NCBI GenBank assembly: GCA_006386115.1
Contig: VFIW01000004.1
Location: forward strand, 372,001-436,000
Reading direction: 5' to 3'
Length of the DNA stretch: 64,000 nt
Source: Globisporangium splendens
Taxonomy: Eukaryota > Oomycota > Peronosporomycetes > Pythiales > Pythiaceae
A program made the position numbers and the translations under genes. Shown in pieces: positions 31,264 through 41,415 of the stretch. The stretch's first letter is position 1; each line of letters starts with the position of its first letter. Under the pieces are notes generated by a model that was not told the DNA's origin, did not search any database, and saw only the letters and a list, made by a program, of their open reading frames with translations.

Positions 31264-33099
31264 AGTGTAACAAAGACCAACAGACGTTCAATGAGCCGCT
31301 GACCATACTCTCGCTTGTCGCTGCCGTTACCGTACTATTTCTTCGCATTCGCAACCAAGAGTATCGCAAATTTCCCGATAGCATCTTCATGATGTTGCTG
31401 TAAGAATGCATGTTCCCATCGACGAAATCGAGTATTTGCGCAATCTGACTGAAAGCTTGCTGCATAGAGGTACATTGTGCGGACTTCATGGGAGCATGCT
31501 AATAAGCACCGTCACGGATAGCAAGGTTGTGCGATTACAAACCCATCCATGGCCGACAATTTGCAGGATCCAAGCAACTTTGATGCACTGGTTCACCTGC
31601 GCCGCTGTCTGGATTGCGATTTCGGTCATCGTCGTCCTCTATATGGTAACAAATTAAACTTGCTTCCAGGTCGTTGACTGGCAACTTTGGATAGAACGCT
31701 GTAATTCACGCCTCTCTTTGTATCCGACCAGATTGCCGTTCGCCAAGTCCCGATCCAGTTGCTCGCCAAGCACTCAAAAACAGCGTACGCGAGTTTATTC
31801 CTCATACCAAGCGCTACCGTCGCCGCGTGCTGGATCTTTGGGGGCTATGAGCCATTTCCGGGACTCGATAATTGCTGGATACATGCAGGAATCGACCGAT
31901 TCATATACTTTCACACGTTCACCATACTTGGACTAGGGGTAAGCGCCGTCCTCGGTCCGATCACAGTCCGTTCACTTTGGGGAGCCTACTGCGATGCATT
32001 CGACCAGTCTGACTACGCGAGGATTTTCTGAGTGATGTTGATCCGGCAAGTGCTTCTCGCGTTCTACGGTTCCATCATGTTCTTCGCGTTCTTGCTCGGC
32101 GGAGCGAATACGATGTACCTCAAAATCAACCCGGAGGCACACAAGACCTGGTACGTCAAGCAAACTGCGTACATGTACTGTATGCCCAGTGCTGTCAACT
32201 TTTCCACGCTTGGTATCTTCGTCTCGATTATCTTCTTCTCCACCAAAACCAAAGGACGAGAACTTGTGCGAGTCACGAGACGGCTTTGCAGTCGCGTCTG
32301 CCCCGACAAAGCCTGTGCATGCAACTCCACGCGAAATGCAAGCAGGCGCTTTTTGAATGCTTGATATGGATTCTTGACAAATCTCGTAACTCAGCTCACA
32401 TTTTCATTTGCTCACCTCCACAACCAAAACAGATGCGTGGCGCCACGTGGATCGATTCAGATTCCAAGCGCGAGCTCATCATCTTCACCAACTCTCGACA
32501 TCTGACGTCTCCGAGATCTCCAGGCGGCCGACTTTTGTTTCCTTCGGCGTTTGATTCAGGTAAATGAATGAACGATTCTTGGCTCGAGGGACTGCATGCT
32601 CGATAACTGACGTCCACCTCTCTCTCATGCACGATAGCTGGCCGGACTGCACTTTCGGTCCCACCAGATCTTCGAGCTCGGAACGCACAACAGCTCACTG
32701 CGACAGTAGGTCATTTGATTCCTTCTGTTCTAGCGAGCCGAGTGAACATCACGCTTACTGCTGTGTTATTGCTGTTCAATGGTCCACCAGGCGTACACGT
32801 CCACGCTGCTTGAATACGCACGGGAGCAGCTCCTGGACGAGTCTCTCGTCTACGAATCAAGCAACAGCTGCGGCAGCTTCAGCAGCCACAGCAGCGGCAA
32901 GCGACGCGGCTCCCTCGACGAGTGGGTCTCCGAGACTGAGGACGCGACTTCCTTCTCTTCGTCGTCGCCACGTGCTGCTGCGACTCCATACCTCCTGCAC
33001 GACGATGTCAACGCACGCAGCGAGTCCCTGTCTACACACAGTCACTTCGTAGACGCACGTCACGATCAGGAGAGCAAATCATACACCACAGAGCTTTAA
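31264..33099 (+). pseudogene. GPCR-like multi-pass receptor gene with in-frame TGA
   Basis: Exon 1 (about 31264-31399) encodes one TM helix followed by 'RNQEYRKFPDSIFMML'. Exon 31567-31645 gives another ('QATLMHWFTCAAVWIAISVIVVLYM'). The exon starting at 31732 gives several more, including 'YFHTFTILGLGVSAVLG', 'VLLAFYGSIMFFAFL' and 'SAVNFSTLGIFVSIIFF'. The overall pattern is a seven-helix receptor. After a spliced Ser-rich tail (exons near 32434-32560, 32639-32708 and 32794-33099) it ends at TAA 33097-33099. The frame is broken by TGA at 32029-32031 between 'YARIF' and 'VMLIRQVLL'; sequence on both sides is in phase, so a single substitution (for example CGA to TGA) explains it. A second helix expected between exons 1 and 2 is missing or not recognisable. 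The ligand and exact class are unknown. Confidence 0.6.
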
Positions 33100-33443
33100 G
33101 ATCCCTCGTTTCCCTCCTCCATCTTGCTGCTCTCATGCCTGCATTGACTTGGACATCAAAAGGGAAACCTTCAACTCCCTCTTCAATTGCATAGCTGTGT
33201 CTGCGAGAGTGTTGGTTATCCATTATATGCAACTACTGAGGTGTGAAGGACTTTCAAGGAAATGTGGTCCACATACATGATCCGAGTGATGGTCCTGCTG
33301 TTGCATGTGTGTTTTCTTTTTGACTGGCTGAAAAGGTGGTGGTGGTGAGGCAAACCAGTAGACAATAGTCGTTGCTGCCAAACACAGCAGAAGCAGCCGC
33401 CGGAGCGCTCTTTGTCGGGAACGAACACGCAGCAGCAGCAACC
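33100..33443. other. Upstream region of the Puf6/PUM3 gene
   Basis: 344 bp. The frame of the next gene is open from 33372 without an ATG before 33444. A GTGGTGGTG run lies near 33335. No separate feature is seen. Confidence 0.35.
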
Positions 33444-35159
33444 ATGGCCGGCGTCAAGGACGACAAGAAGAACGCGCACCAAGGCATCAAGGGGAGCAGC
33501 TACAACAAGAAGGATGGCGGCTTCAACGCGAAGAAGCGCCCGGCGTCTGCGGCCGCCGACAAGGACGCCAAAAAGTCGTTCATGGACCAGAAAGTAGCCA
33601 AGAAGCAGCGCAAGATGCAGCGCCCGCACTACGAGATGGTCGCGCGCGCCAAGCAAATCTGGAACATCATCCGTGAGCGCGATGTCGAGAAAGCCAAGCG
33701 CGAAGCGTTGGTGAAGGAGCTCTTCGACTTGGTCAAGGGCAAGATCTACGATGTCGCTGCCAAGCACGATGCGTCACGTGTGATCCAGGCGCTGCTCAAG
33801 TACGGCAAGCCAGAACACCGCACGCAGACTGTGGCGGAACTCCGCGAGCATATCATCGATCTGTCGAAGATGCAGTACGGTTGTTTCCTGGTGCAAAAGA
33901 TGATCAAGTACGGCAGTGTCGCTGATCGCGCGACGATTGTGAAGCAGATTACAGGCCAAGCGGTGCAGATTGGTACGCACAACATTGCCGCGAACGTTTT
34001 GGAATACGCGCAAGAGTACTTGAAGCCTGCTCAGTTGTCCGGTTTGAAGCTCGAATTCTACGGCAAGGAGTTTGCGTACTTCAAGACCGAGAACAAGAAG
34101 AACCTTGCTGACATCTTGAGCGCCAACCCACAGAAGAAGGACGAGGTGCTTAAGCACTTGGCTACCATCTTGAACCGCATGGTCGACAAGCAATTGTTGG
34201 GTCTGGCGTTCGTGCAGACCTTGCTCTGGGAATACCTTTGCCACGCCGAGCACGACGATGTGATGCAGATGATCGCGAACGTGCGCGATGCGTCGCTGGC
34301 ATTGTTGGCGACCCGCAACGGCGCTCGTGTCGTGAACAAGTGCATCTCGTTGGGTACGCCAAAGGACAAGAAGCGTATCATCAAGTGCTTGAAGGACAAG
34401 GTACTGGATGCGTGTAATCACCCAAGTGGCTACTTGGTCATCATGCGTATCCTCGATGTGGTCGACGATACCGTTCTCGTGCAAAAGTCGGTTCTCGCGG
34501 AGTTGAACGATCACCTGCTCGCGGTGGCGATGCACCCAACTGGCCGAAAAGTGCTGCTCCAATTGTTCAGCCCATTGAACAACAAGTACCTGTCCCCAGA
34601 TGACATTGATCTTCTCGCGCCTCCAATGGTGCCATCGCCAGAGGATGCGACGCAAATGGTTGTGAACTACAAGAAGGACCCGGACTCGCGTCGTGAAGAA
34701 CTGTTGAAGGGTTTGCTGCCAAAGTTGGAGGAAGTGTGCGCTGCCAACATGACGGAACTGTTGCGATCGAAGGAAGGCCGTGATGTCTTGGTGGAAGTGC
34801 TCAAGCGAAGCTCGAGCGAGGACGTTCAGGTTGCTCTTATTGAAGCTGTCTTGAGTGAGACTACGGAAGAAGGCCAGGAGCCAATCTACTCGGATGCTAT
34901 TGCTCACTTGGCGCTGCGCCGCATCATCAAGGAGACGGCTTTCTCCGCTCCGTTGTTAGATGCCGCGAAGAGCTCGCTGGCGACCTGGGTGCCATCGAAC
35001 CGCGGTTCGTTTGTCGTGCTCGCGTTCCTTGAGTCCGAACACGGTGCGAAGGACGCCTCGAAGGTTGTGTCGAAGGCGCTCAAGTCGTCGTTGTCGAGTC
35101 TGAAGAAACTCGCAGAATCGCAGACTGGTACGAAACTGCTTCTTGAGAAGCTCAAGTAG
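33444..35159 (+). CDS. Pumilio-domain ribosome-biogenesis protein (PUM3/Puf6 type)
   Basis: Nucleolar Puf-family proteins of this type bind RNA/DNA without strict sequence choice and act in 60S subunit maturation. The 571-residue single exon has a Lys-rich N-terminus (1-75) with nuclear localisation character. Pumilio-like helical repeats fill the rest: 'KYGKPEHRTQTVAELREHI', 'KMQYGCFLVQKMIKYG', 'HPSGYLVIMRILDVVDDT' and 'HPTGRKVLLQLFSP'. The CPL-type C-terminal region finishes with 'SQTGTKLLLEKLK'. The repeat residues that contact bases are only partly conserved, as expected for PUM3/Puf6 rather than classical Pumilio. The ATG at 33444 is preferred: it has an A at -3 and begins the basic region. 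Confidence 0.92.
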   Translation: MAGVKDDKKNAHQGIKGSSYNKKDGGFNAKKRPASAAADKDAKKSFMDQKVAKKQRKMQRPHYEMVARAKQIWNIIRERDVEKAKREALVKELFDLVKGKIYDVAAKHDASRVIQALLKYGKPEHRTQTVAELREHIIDLSKMQYGCFLVQKMIKYGSVADRATIVKQITGQAVQIGTHNIAANVLEYAQEYLKPAQLSGLKLEFYGKEFAYFKTENKKNLADILSANPQKKDEVLKHLATILNRMVDKQLLGLAFVQTLLWEYLCHAEHDDVMQMIANVRDASLALLATRNGARVVNKCISLGTPKDKKRIIKCLKDKVLDACNHPSGYLVIMRILDVVDDTVLVQKSVLAELNDHLLAVAMHPTGRKVLLQLFSPLNNKYLSPDDIDLLAPPMVPSPEDATQMVVNYKKDPDSRREELLKGLLPKLEEVCAANMTELLRSKEGRDVLVEVLKRSSSEDVQVALIEAVLSETTEEGQEPIYSDAIAHLALRRIIKETAFSAPLLDAAKSSLATWVPSNRGSFVVLAFLESEHGAKDASKVVSKALKSSLSSLKKLAESQTGTKLLLEKLK

Positions 35160-35305
35160 AGTGAGTGTAATTTTTATAGACATCCCTAGCTTTCGCTTTC
35201 TTTTTTTTTCTGATGCAAGTTTCTTCACTTTATGAATTTGCTTCGCCTCGAAATTGGATGTCGGCAAAGACACGCTGTGACTTAAACCACTCTGTTGCTC
35301 TCAAC

Positions 35306-35760
35306 TCAGTCACTCTCTGATGCATAGTCACTGTCATCATCGCTATCGCTAGTGTCTTCATCGCCACTAGTACTCTCGCGTTCACCAGACAATGTTACTT
35401 GATTGCCAGTCTGCCAGTTCTCAATTAGCTCCAGCACTTTCGGTTGATTCCGTAAAGTTGCAAGTTGAGTAATTGTCTCGCCAAACTAACGCGGATAAGC
35501 ATGCTAGATACTCAAACCCATGCTTGCTTCAATGCGACTCAACTAGTTTCTTCGTCGAAACGCTGTAAATGATGCTTCATACCTTGTTTGGTTTCTCCAC
35601 CAGCTCAGCCTCACAAATTTGCAGCATGTTGAACAGGATATTCAGGTTTCCACAAGAGGCTGCATAGTGCAAGCAAGTCATGCCTTGTGCCTGCAAAGAG
35701 TAAGGGAAAAAACGATCAAGTGATCAAATCTGACGTTCTCAAATCATTCAAGGGCTTACA
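35306..35760 (-). pseudogene. Ankyrin-repeat gene fragment, 3' exons only
   Basis: Two well-spliced minus-strand exons, 35690-35583 and 35485-35306, join in phase 0. They encode 'AQGMTCLHYAASCGNLNILFNML', a clear ankyrin repeat, then an acidic Ser/Asp-rich tail ending at TGA 35306-35308. Upstream, a donor GTAAGC after 35760 follows 'ADLKIQD', which fits the end of a preceding ankyrin repeat. No further upstream exon can be traced, because the next 300 bp are better read as coding on the plus strand. Either the 5' part has been lost or it lies in exons I cannot recognise. The acidic tail and introns look normal, so this may be a remnant of a once-functional gene. Confidence 0.45.
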
Positions 35761-35791
35761 TCTTGGATCTTCAGATCCGCTGCGAGGACTG

Positions 35792-36067
35792 ATGGTGAAG
35801 TCGTACGTCGACCCGCGTCTGCTCCAGGATATCCAGCAGAAGCTTGGAGCGGGAGCTGGCGAGGATAAGCGTCGCCCATCGATGCACAGCGAGTACAAGA
35901 TGAGTGTCGATGAGGACGACAATGGCGATGGCGCTGAGCGACCGGGCAGTGGCAGCAGCCAGAGGCGATCAATGACTTCTGGTGGACGAGACGCCAAGAC
36001 TCGCAATGGCGGCATCGATCCGAACGACGACGGTGAGATGGAAGAAGACATTGCCGAAGAGGACTGA
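35792..36067 (+). CDS. Hypothetical small protein or orphan last exon
   Basis: A plus-strand frame of 91 codons from ATG 35792 to TGA 36065-36067, open further upstream to 35687 without an ATG. The sequence is low-complexity and charged, with a start like 'KSYVDPRLLQDIQQKL', a Ser/Arg middle and a Glu/Asp-rich end. GC-rich third positions suggest real coding. It overlaps the last traceable part of the antisense ankyrin fragment only up to 35760. It may be the final exon of a gene whose other exons are gone. Function unknown. Confidence 0.3.
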   Translation: MVKSYVDPRLLQDIQQKLGAGAGEDKRRPSMHSEYKMSVDEDDNGDGAERPGSGSSQRRSMTSGGRDAKTRNGGIDPNDDGEMEEDIAEED

Positions 36068-36130
36068 GAAAAAGAGATGGCAGTCTGTGCACCCTGTAGG
36101 AGTCATTTGTGTATCGTTTATCATTCTACA

Positions 36131-36166
36131 CACAAACACAAACACAAACACAAACACAAACACAAA
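36131..36166 (+). repeat. (CACAAA)6 minisatellite
   Basis: Six perfect tandem CACAAA units in the gap between 36067 and the IQ-motif gene. Confidence 0.95.
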
Positions 36167-36318
36167 TGCATGCTGCAATCCCCCACGACTTTCCTTCATG
36201 AAAATCAGCTCCAAACTTGGCATGTCCACCTCGAAAGGATGCTTTGTGTCACAGCTGTTCGTGCCACCAAGCACCACTTAGCTTTGCAACAACAGTCGTT
36301 CTTCTCGTCATTTCTCTC

Positions 36319-37719
36319 ATGGAAGACACCAAGCGCCATGACCAAGACGCAATACCATCTCAAAGTGAAGAAGAATCACCACCATGTGGTCCCCAACAAG
36401 AAGACAACGCATTACCTCAACCGCCAGCGATATCCCCAGAAGCTGCCGCCGTTCTTGATGCGCTCTCGATCGCATCGACGCCGTACCTGACGTGCTCGCG
36501 ATACAATACCATCACGTTCATCAACCTCCTGCGCGTTCGACCAAAGAACCAGAGCCACCTACAACCAGACCAACATGTTGAGGACAGTGCGTACGAGCAG
36601 CTCCCGAACTGTACGGGCTGTGGGAGCTCCAAGTACATGCGCGCGGGTGTCGTGAGCTTCCAGGAGAAAATCGAGGACGAGCGAATCGCGATCAAGGAGT
36701 TTAAGCGAAAGCGCGGGCCCGCGGCTGCGCTGATCCAGTGGATCGCGCGCGGCTTTCTCGGTCGCTTGGAGTACCGGCGCCGCAAAGTGGAGCGCGAGCG
36801 GTATCTGCGCAAGATCAACTGCGCAGCGACGCGGATCCAGACCCGCGTGCGCGGCATGCAGGCGCGAAGACACACGCTGATCGAGCGCTGTCTGCGCGTG
36901 ATCAAGCGCATGCACCCGTCCATCTGGACGTATGCGCTCGCGGCGCGGCCAGACCAGCCGCCAGTGTTCTGGTACGACAACCCGGCCGAGCGCAATGTCT
37001 TCTTCTGGAACTACCGCGAGTTTGTGCGCCGCTCGGGTGGGCGACCAACGCTGATCAAAGTCGAGGCCAATGTGTTGGAACTCACGAAGCGCATGCTGCT
37101 CCGTGAATATGTACTCGTGAGCCGCATCCAGTCGCGCTGGCGCGGACTCACGACGCGGCCCGTGTTTCGCGAGCTCAAGCGGCAAACAGGATGGCTCCGC
37201 GGCATCCAGCAGTCCCCTGCGATCAAAGTGCAGCAGCTGTTTCGTGGCCACACAAGTTACAAGAAATGCAGCGCGCTCAAGGTGAAGACGCAGTACTCGG
37301 CTCAGATGGAGGCACACAAACGCGAGCAACGCGCACGCGCCGACCAGGACAGCACCAAGGCATGTCGCTCCAAGCTACTTGCGAAATACCGACTCGGGTT
37401 CCAAGTGGAAGCCACAGCGCGCATGCTCGCGGTACCAGCAAACGACAAGGTGGGAGTGAAGAAGTCAAAGATCCGGGGAGAAGAAGAGGAGGTTGGACCG
37501 GAGACGCACGCTCATATCCACCACTCCCTCAAGGCAGCGGCAACAGTAAAGAGCTCTCCACCAGTCAAAGCCCTTCGTCAGCAGCTCCATGCACTCACCA
37601 TCCAAGAAGAAGACGACGCATCCGAGCAGCAGGACGCGATCAAGAGGAATCGCCACCCAAACAGCACCAAATTCCACGAGCTCAAGCGGAAGCTGGAGGG
37701 TACGAAGAGCAAGCTATGA
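36319..37719 (+). CDS. IQ-motif protein, likely calmodulin-binding
   Basis: 466 residues in one exon. At least four IQ-like motifs occur: 'ALIQWIARGFLGRLEYRRRK', 'RIQTRVRGMQARR', 'RIQSRWRGLTTR' and 'VQQLFRGHTSYKK'. IQ motifs bind calmodulin or myosin light-chain-type proteins, which suggests a Ca2+-regulated scaffold. A Cys pair ('CTGCGS') lies near residue 95. The N-terminus is Pro/Gln/Glu-rich and the C-terminus is Lys/Glu-rich with coiled-coil tendency. The start chosen is the ATG at 36319; the frame stays open upstream to 36217 without homology. I do not recognise a specific family, and there is no motor, kinase or GTPase domain. Confidence 0.75.
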   Translation: MEDTKRHDQDAIPSQSEEESPPCGPQQEDNALPQPPAISPEAAAVLDALSIASTPYLTCSRYNTITFINLLRVRPKNQSHLQPDQHVEDSAYEQLPNCTGCGSSKYMRAGVVSFQEKIEDERIAIKEFKRKRGPAAALIQWIARGFLGRLEYRRRKVERERYLRKINCAATRIQTRVRGMQARRHTLIERCLRVIKRMHPSIWTYALAARPDQPPVFWYDNPAERNVFFWNYREFVRRSGGRPTLIKVEANVLELTKRMLLREYVLVSRIQSRWRGLTTRPVFRELKRQTGWLRGIQQSPAIKVQQLFRGHTSYKKCSALKVKTQYSAQMEAHKREQRARADQDSTKACRSKLLAKYRLGFQVEATARMLAVPANDKVGVKKSKIRGEEEEVGPETHAHIHHSLKAAATVKSSPPVKALRQQLHALTIQEEDDASEQQDAIKRNRHPNSTKFHELKRKLEGTKSKL

Positions 37720-38298
37720 GGACCGAGAATTCGCATCCCGAAATCGCAATTGTACGCGTCGTCTTCTTCTGCAAAAAATGCATCAATGCGAGTGAAACGG
37801 GAGCGCGAGTGACTGGAGATGGTTTGCAATCCTCATCCTCCATCTCCTCCTGCAAACGCAAGAAAACAAGACAGCGATCTCATGCGAAAAACGTCGCAAT
37901 TGGTCCCTTGCTGCCTAGCAACAGTAGCGCACCATGGTCGCAGTTTGCGCACTCACCCAGCGCGCTTCGCCGCCAAGATAAAGTCCACCAATGTGTAGCC
38001 ATCGGATCGGATCTCACACGTCACAGATAAACCAACAAGACCGCTCAATTATCGATCCAAATCCCATTGCTATCCTTTCAAGTATCGAAATCTGTCTTTT
38101 GTGTTTGGATCTCTATATTCCACATGTCTATCGTTTCTATTTCTAAATGCGCTTGCATGCGAATTTGCCCACAGTATCCTCCCGACTGAATGCGCACTCC
38201 ATCAGCCTTCACTTTCGTTCTTGCGCCAAACGACAGCGATCCGTTCCAGGAGCAGCACTCTCTCTATCTCCTATACACGCACAGAAGCAGCAGCAAAG
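37720..38298. other. Gap before the RCC1-like gene
   Basis: 579 bp with 3' sequence of the IQ gene and the promoter side of the RCC1-like gene. Several frames are open for 60-80 codons but none looks coding. No repeat noted. Confidence 0.3.
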
Positions 38299-40073
38299 AT
38301 GCCAAACGAGCAGCACGCCACAGACTGCGCCGTGGTCGCCTTCGGATGCAACGACGACGGCCAATTGGGTCGCGGCGAGAAGCGCCGCCTCACTGGTCCC
38401 ATCGACGACGTGTCACCGGCGCACTTCCCGCAGCAGATCGAGGAGATCTTTGCGCTCGACATCGCCGCCGTCTCGTGCGGATCGCGCCACACGATGGTTC
38501 TCACGACGCAGGGTGAAGTGTACTCGTGGGGGTGGGGATCGGTGCGTTCTGTTGCCTCTTGTCGCTGGATCCTATTTGCTGTATGCGCTATCGTCTAACG
38601 CGTGTATGTGTTTGTTTGTGTATGTGCAGATGGGTCAACTCGGCCATGGCGACCTCAAAAGCTCCAACGCTCCTCGCAAGATTGAGTTTTTCGCGACGCA
38701 GAGGCTCTTTGTCGAGTACATTTCCTGCGGTGGATGCCATTCGGCGGCCGTGACCAAAGATGGTGCGTCCTGTGGTGTTGTTGATAATTTCTCTGTGCGC
38801 TGCTCACAACTGATCGTTTTCGTGGAAACCGTTCCTACGGTCGACACAGGCACTGTGTACACATGGGGAGAAGCCCACTGGGGCCAACTCGGCTTGCCGA
38901 AGGAGTTTAGCGATTTGCATCAGTCACTTCCAGCAAAGTGTCCCGTGCTGCAAGACGGAAGCGAAGAGAAAGTCGTCAAGATCAGTTGCGGTACGTTCCT
39001 CTATACAAAGATGGACTATATGCCGTCGTTTGTTGGCTCATATGCGCATTTTGTATGTATAACGTCTGCTGATAGGTGGCGCGCACACGGCGGCATTGAC
39101 CGATAAGGGGCACGTGTACATGTGGGGCCGTTGCGACAATGGACAGCTCGGTATCGGCCAAGCGTGGCTCCACGACTCCGATTGCGAAGGGCTGCTGGGC
39201 GTGAGTCGTCCGCACCGTGTTGAGGGCTTTGGCGACGAAAAAGTGGTGCAAGTCGCGTGTGGCGCGTTCCACTCGGCTGCGGTGACCGAAGTTGGCAGTG
39301 TGTACATTTGGGGCAAGGAGGACTACGGCATGCTCGGCGTCGGCCAGACCTCGGACATCCAAGTGCCACAGAAGATCGAGCTTTTCGAGACGATGCCTGC
39401 GTTGTACGTGTGCATTCTTGCTGACTATTGACTCTGTCTCGGTTACCGATGCTTACTATATTGAAACTCTGGCAGGCGCGTATCGTGTGGTGGGTGGCAC
39501 ACAGTCGTGGTGACCAAGTCCGGCGCTTGCTACTCGTTTGGACGTGGCGAGTACGGCCGTCTGGGTCTTGGCGATACGCGAAGCCGCTACAAACCTCAGC
39601 AGGCAGGCTGACCCTTCTCACTCTCCATAATTGTGGTGCAACAGCCATTTCTCACCCTAGGTATGTCGCTTGACGCGCATTTGTGCAGGTGGAAGCGCTC
39701 AAGGACAAGGTTGTCGTCCAGGCTGCGTGCGGTGGCTCGCACACGCTCTTCCTCACGAAAGACGGCGTCGCGTACAGCTCCGGAAGAGCCGAGTACGTAC
39801 CTTGACCTTGCTGAATGTTCTATTGTTGCGCAGTGTGTCTAACCGATGTTTGTATTGGTACTATTGCATCTCATTAGCCACGGTCGCCTTGGATCCGTGG
39901 AGATGAAGACGATTCTGGTGCCGCAGCCGCTCCACTTGGGCTCCCTTCCAGTGCGCCAGGTATCTGCTGGTGGCGCCCACTCGGTGGCGCTGATGCACTC
40001 GTCGCGCGGCATCCTCTCGCCGCTGCTCACGCCGCTCTCAAACACGCAAGAGGTCCCTCACAAATCTCTTTAA
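38299..40073 (+). CDS. RCC1-repeat beta-propeller protein, seven exons
   Basis: Exons 38299-38541, 38630-38762, 38850-38990, 39076-39403, 39476-39602, 39689-39792 and 39878-40073 join in frame to 423 residues. RCC1 repeats are obvious: 'FGCNDDGQLGRGEKRR', 'GSRHTMVLTTQGEVYSWGWG', 'GGCHSAAVTKDGTVYTWGEAHWGQLG', 'GGAHTAALTDKGHVYMWGRCDNGQLG', 'GAFHSAAVTEVGSVYIWGKEDYGMLG' and 'GGWHTVVVTKSGACYSFGRGEYGRLG'. A last blade ends 'GGAHSVALMHSS'. These form a seven-bladed propeller. The sequence resembles UVR8/HERC-type propellers rather than the Ran exchange factor itself, so no exchange activity is claimed. The intron after exon 5 uses a GC donor (CAG|GCAGGC); no GT site would keep the frame. Confidence 0.9.
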
Positions 40074-40425
40074 GCAGAGGAAGCGAAAGCCCGTCAGCAT
40101 CCTTTCGATTTGACGCAACTTGTATGGCACGAGCCCCATGCGATAGACACGAGAAATCCAATAGTAGCAAACAAAGACATGGAAAACGCACATGCCAATG
40201 TACTGATTTGTATTATCATTTCAATCCCAGCACATTAGAAACCGAGCGTTTCTAACATAAACTAATGCAAATGCACTGGTTTCGGTTATCTCTCGTCAGC
40301 ACCATGCTTTTTGTAAGTTCAACATATCTGTTACGAGAGGGTATGCCCTCTAACAGGGGGTTGTGATCTGCATTCGAGCGTTTGAACCAGAGCAGGGCGA
40401 ACGAACAGCAGAAAAAAACAACGTC
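40074..40425. other. Gap with a perfect 8 bp hairpin
   Basis: 352 bp. It contains TTAGAAAC-CGAGC-GTTTCTAA at 40235-40255, a perfect 8 bp stem with a 5-base loop, about 160 bp after the RCC1-like stop. It could act in the 3' UTR. The rest is promoter side of the next gene. Confidence 0.4.
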
Positions 40426-41415
40426 ATGGGCAGCAGCAGCAGTGGGGACAGCGCGAGCGCGCGCGGCGGCACTGAGTCGGACCCGAACCAGAACGAGATC
40501 GCGACGTACGGCGGAACGAACGGCGCCATGCGGCTGCGCAACCGGTCTCGCGGCGGCGGCGACAACAGCAGCGACAGCGGCGACGTCGTGACGACGACCC
40601 ACACGATTAGCGAGATGCACGTGCGCGAGCGCAGTCGCAGCCGCCGCCGCGGTGCGAATGGAGACAGCGGTGGAGACACGAGCATCCGCAGCGAGAAGCA
40701 CGTCGTCGTGAAGATGGCCGTGCGCCATAAGTCCCGTGGAAGTGCCAGTAGCGACAACGACGAGGATGATGAAGATGATGACCGTGCGACTGGAGATAGA
40801 ATCATGGAGGTGGAGGACGATTATCAAGAGCATGATGCGAATGGCACGAATAACATTGAAGAGATCGATGAGGGCGACGACGCGACTATCCACGCCAGCA
40901 GCACGCGTCCTTCGACGTCTGCGCTCAGTAGTAGCGATATGCAGATGACGCCGCATGTTGTGAACGACGCGACGATCCAAGAGACGATGGTGCGGCTAGT
41001 GACCGAGGTCGAGCGCATGAAGCAGTTCTGCTACGAACAGGAGCAGACGTTCCGGCGAGAAAGCGAGTTGGTGGGACATCTCCAGAAGGAGTACAAGGCG
41101 CTCAAGGTGATGGCCAAGGAGTACAAGTACCGCGCGCGCGAGCACAAGCGCGTGCAGCGGATACTGCGCAGTTCGCGAAAGAAAAACGACAAGAGCCACC
41201 ACCACAGCGGGAAAGAGCGAAGCAAAAGCAGCCAGCGCGAGCTCAAGTCCCAGTGCCGCCAGTTGGAGCAGTACCAGAGCGAACTCGCGCTGCGGTTCCA
41301 GCTGTTGCAGTCGGAGAACACGCGGTACGAGATGCAGGTCGAGCGGCAACTCGCCGATCTGCGCCGCGAGTACACCGACAACTATTTATTCGCCAGCACG
41401 AGCACGTTTCAGTAG
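40426..41415 (+). CDS. Hypothetical Ser/Arg-rich coiled-coil protein
   Basis: 329 residues, one exon, not recognised. The first half is low-complexity: Ser/Gly/Arg-rich with an RS-like patch ('RERSRSRRR') and a long acidic run ('DNDEDDEDDDRATGD'). The second half (about 190-320) is a predicted coiled coil beginning 'TIQETMVRLVTEVERMKQF' and ending 'QVERQLADLRREY', broken by a Lys/His/Ser-rich loop. The layout suggests a structural or scaffold protein. The ATG at 40426 starts the composition-typical region. It sits head-to-tail with another coiled-coil gene 370 bp downstream. Confidence 0.6.
   Translation: MGSSSSGDSASARGGTESDPNQNEIATYGGTNGAMRLRNRSRGGGDNSSDSGDVVTTTHTISEMHVRERSRSRRRGANGDSGGDTSIRSEKHVVVKMAVRHKSRGSASSDNDEDDEDDDRATGDRIMEVEDDYQEHDANGTNNIEEIDEGDDATIHASSTRPSTSALSSSDMQMTPHVVNDATIQETMVRLVTEVERMKQFCYEQEQTFRRESELVGHLQKEYKALKVMAKEYKYRAREHKRVQRILRSSRKKNDKSHHHSGKERSKSSQRELKSQCRQLEQYQSELALRFQLLQSENTRYEMQVERQLADLRREYTDNYLFASTSTFQ

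Noticed and set aside
33774..34907. 377-codon minus-strand open frame
   Set aside because: Antisense of the Puf6/PUM3 repeats; composition is a codon-complement artefact.
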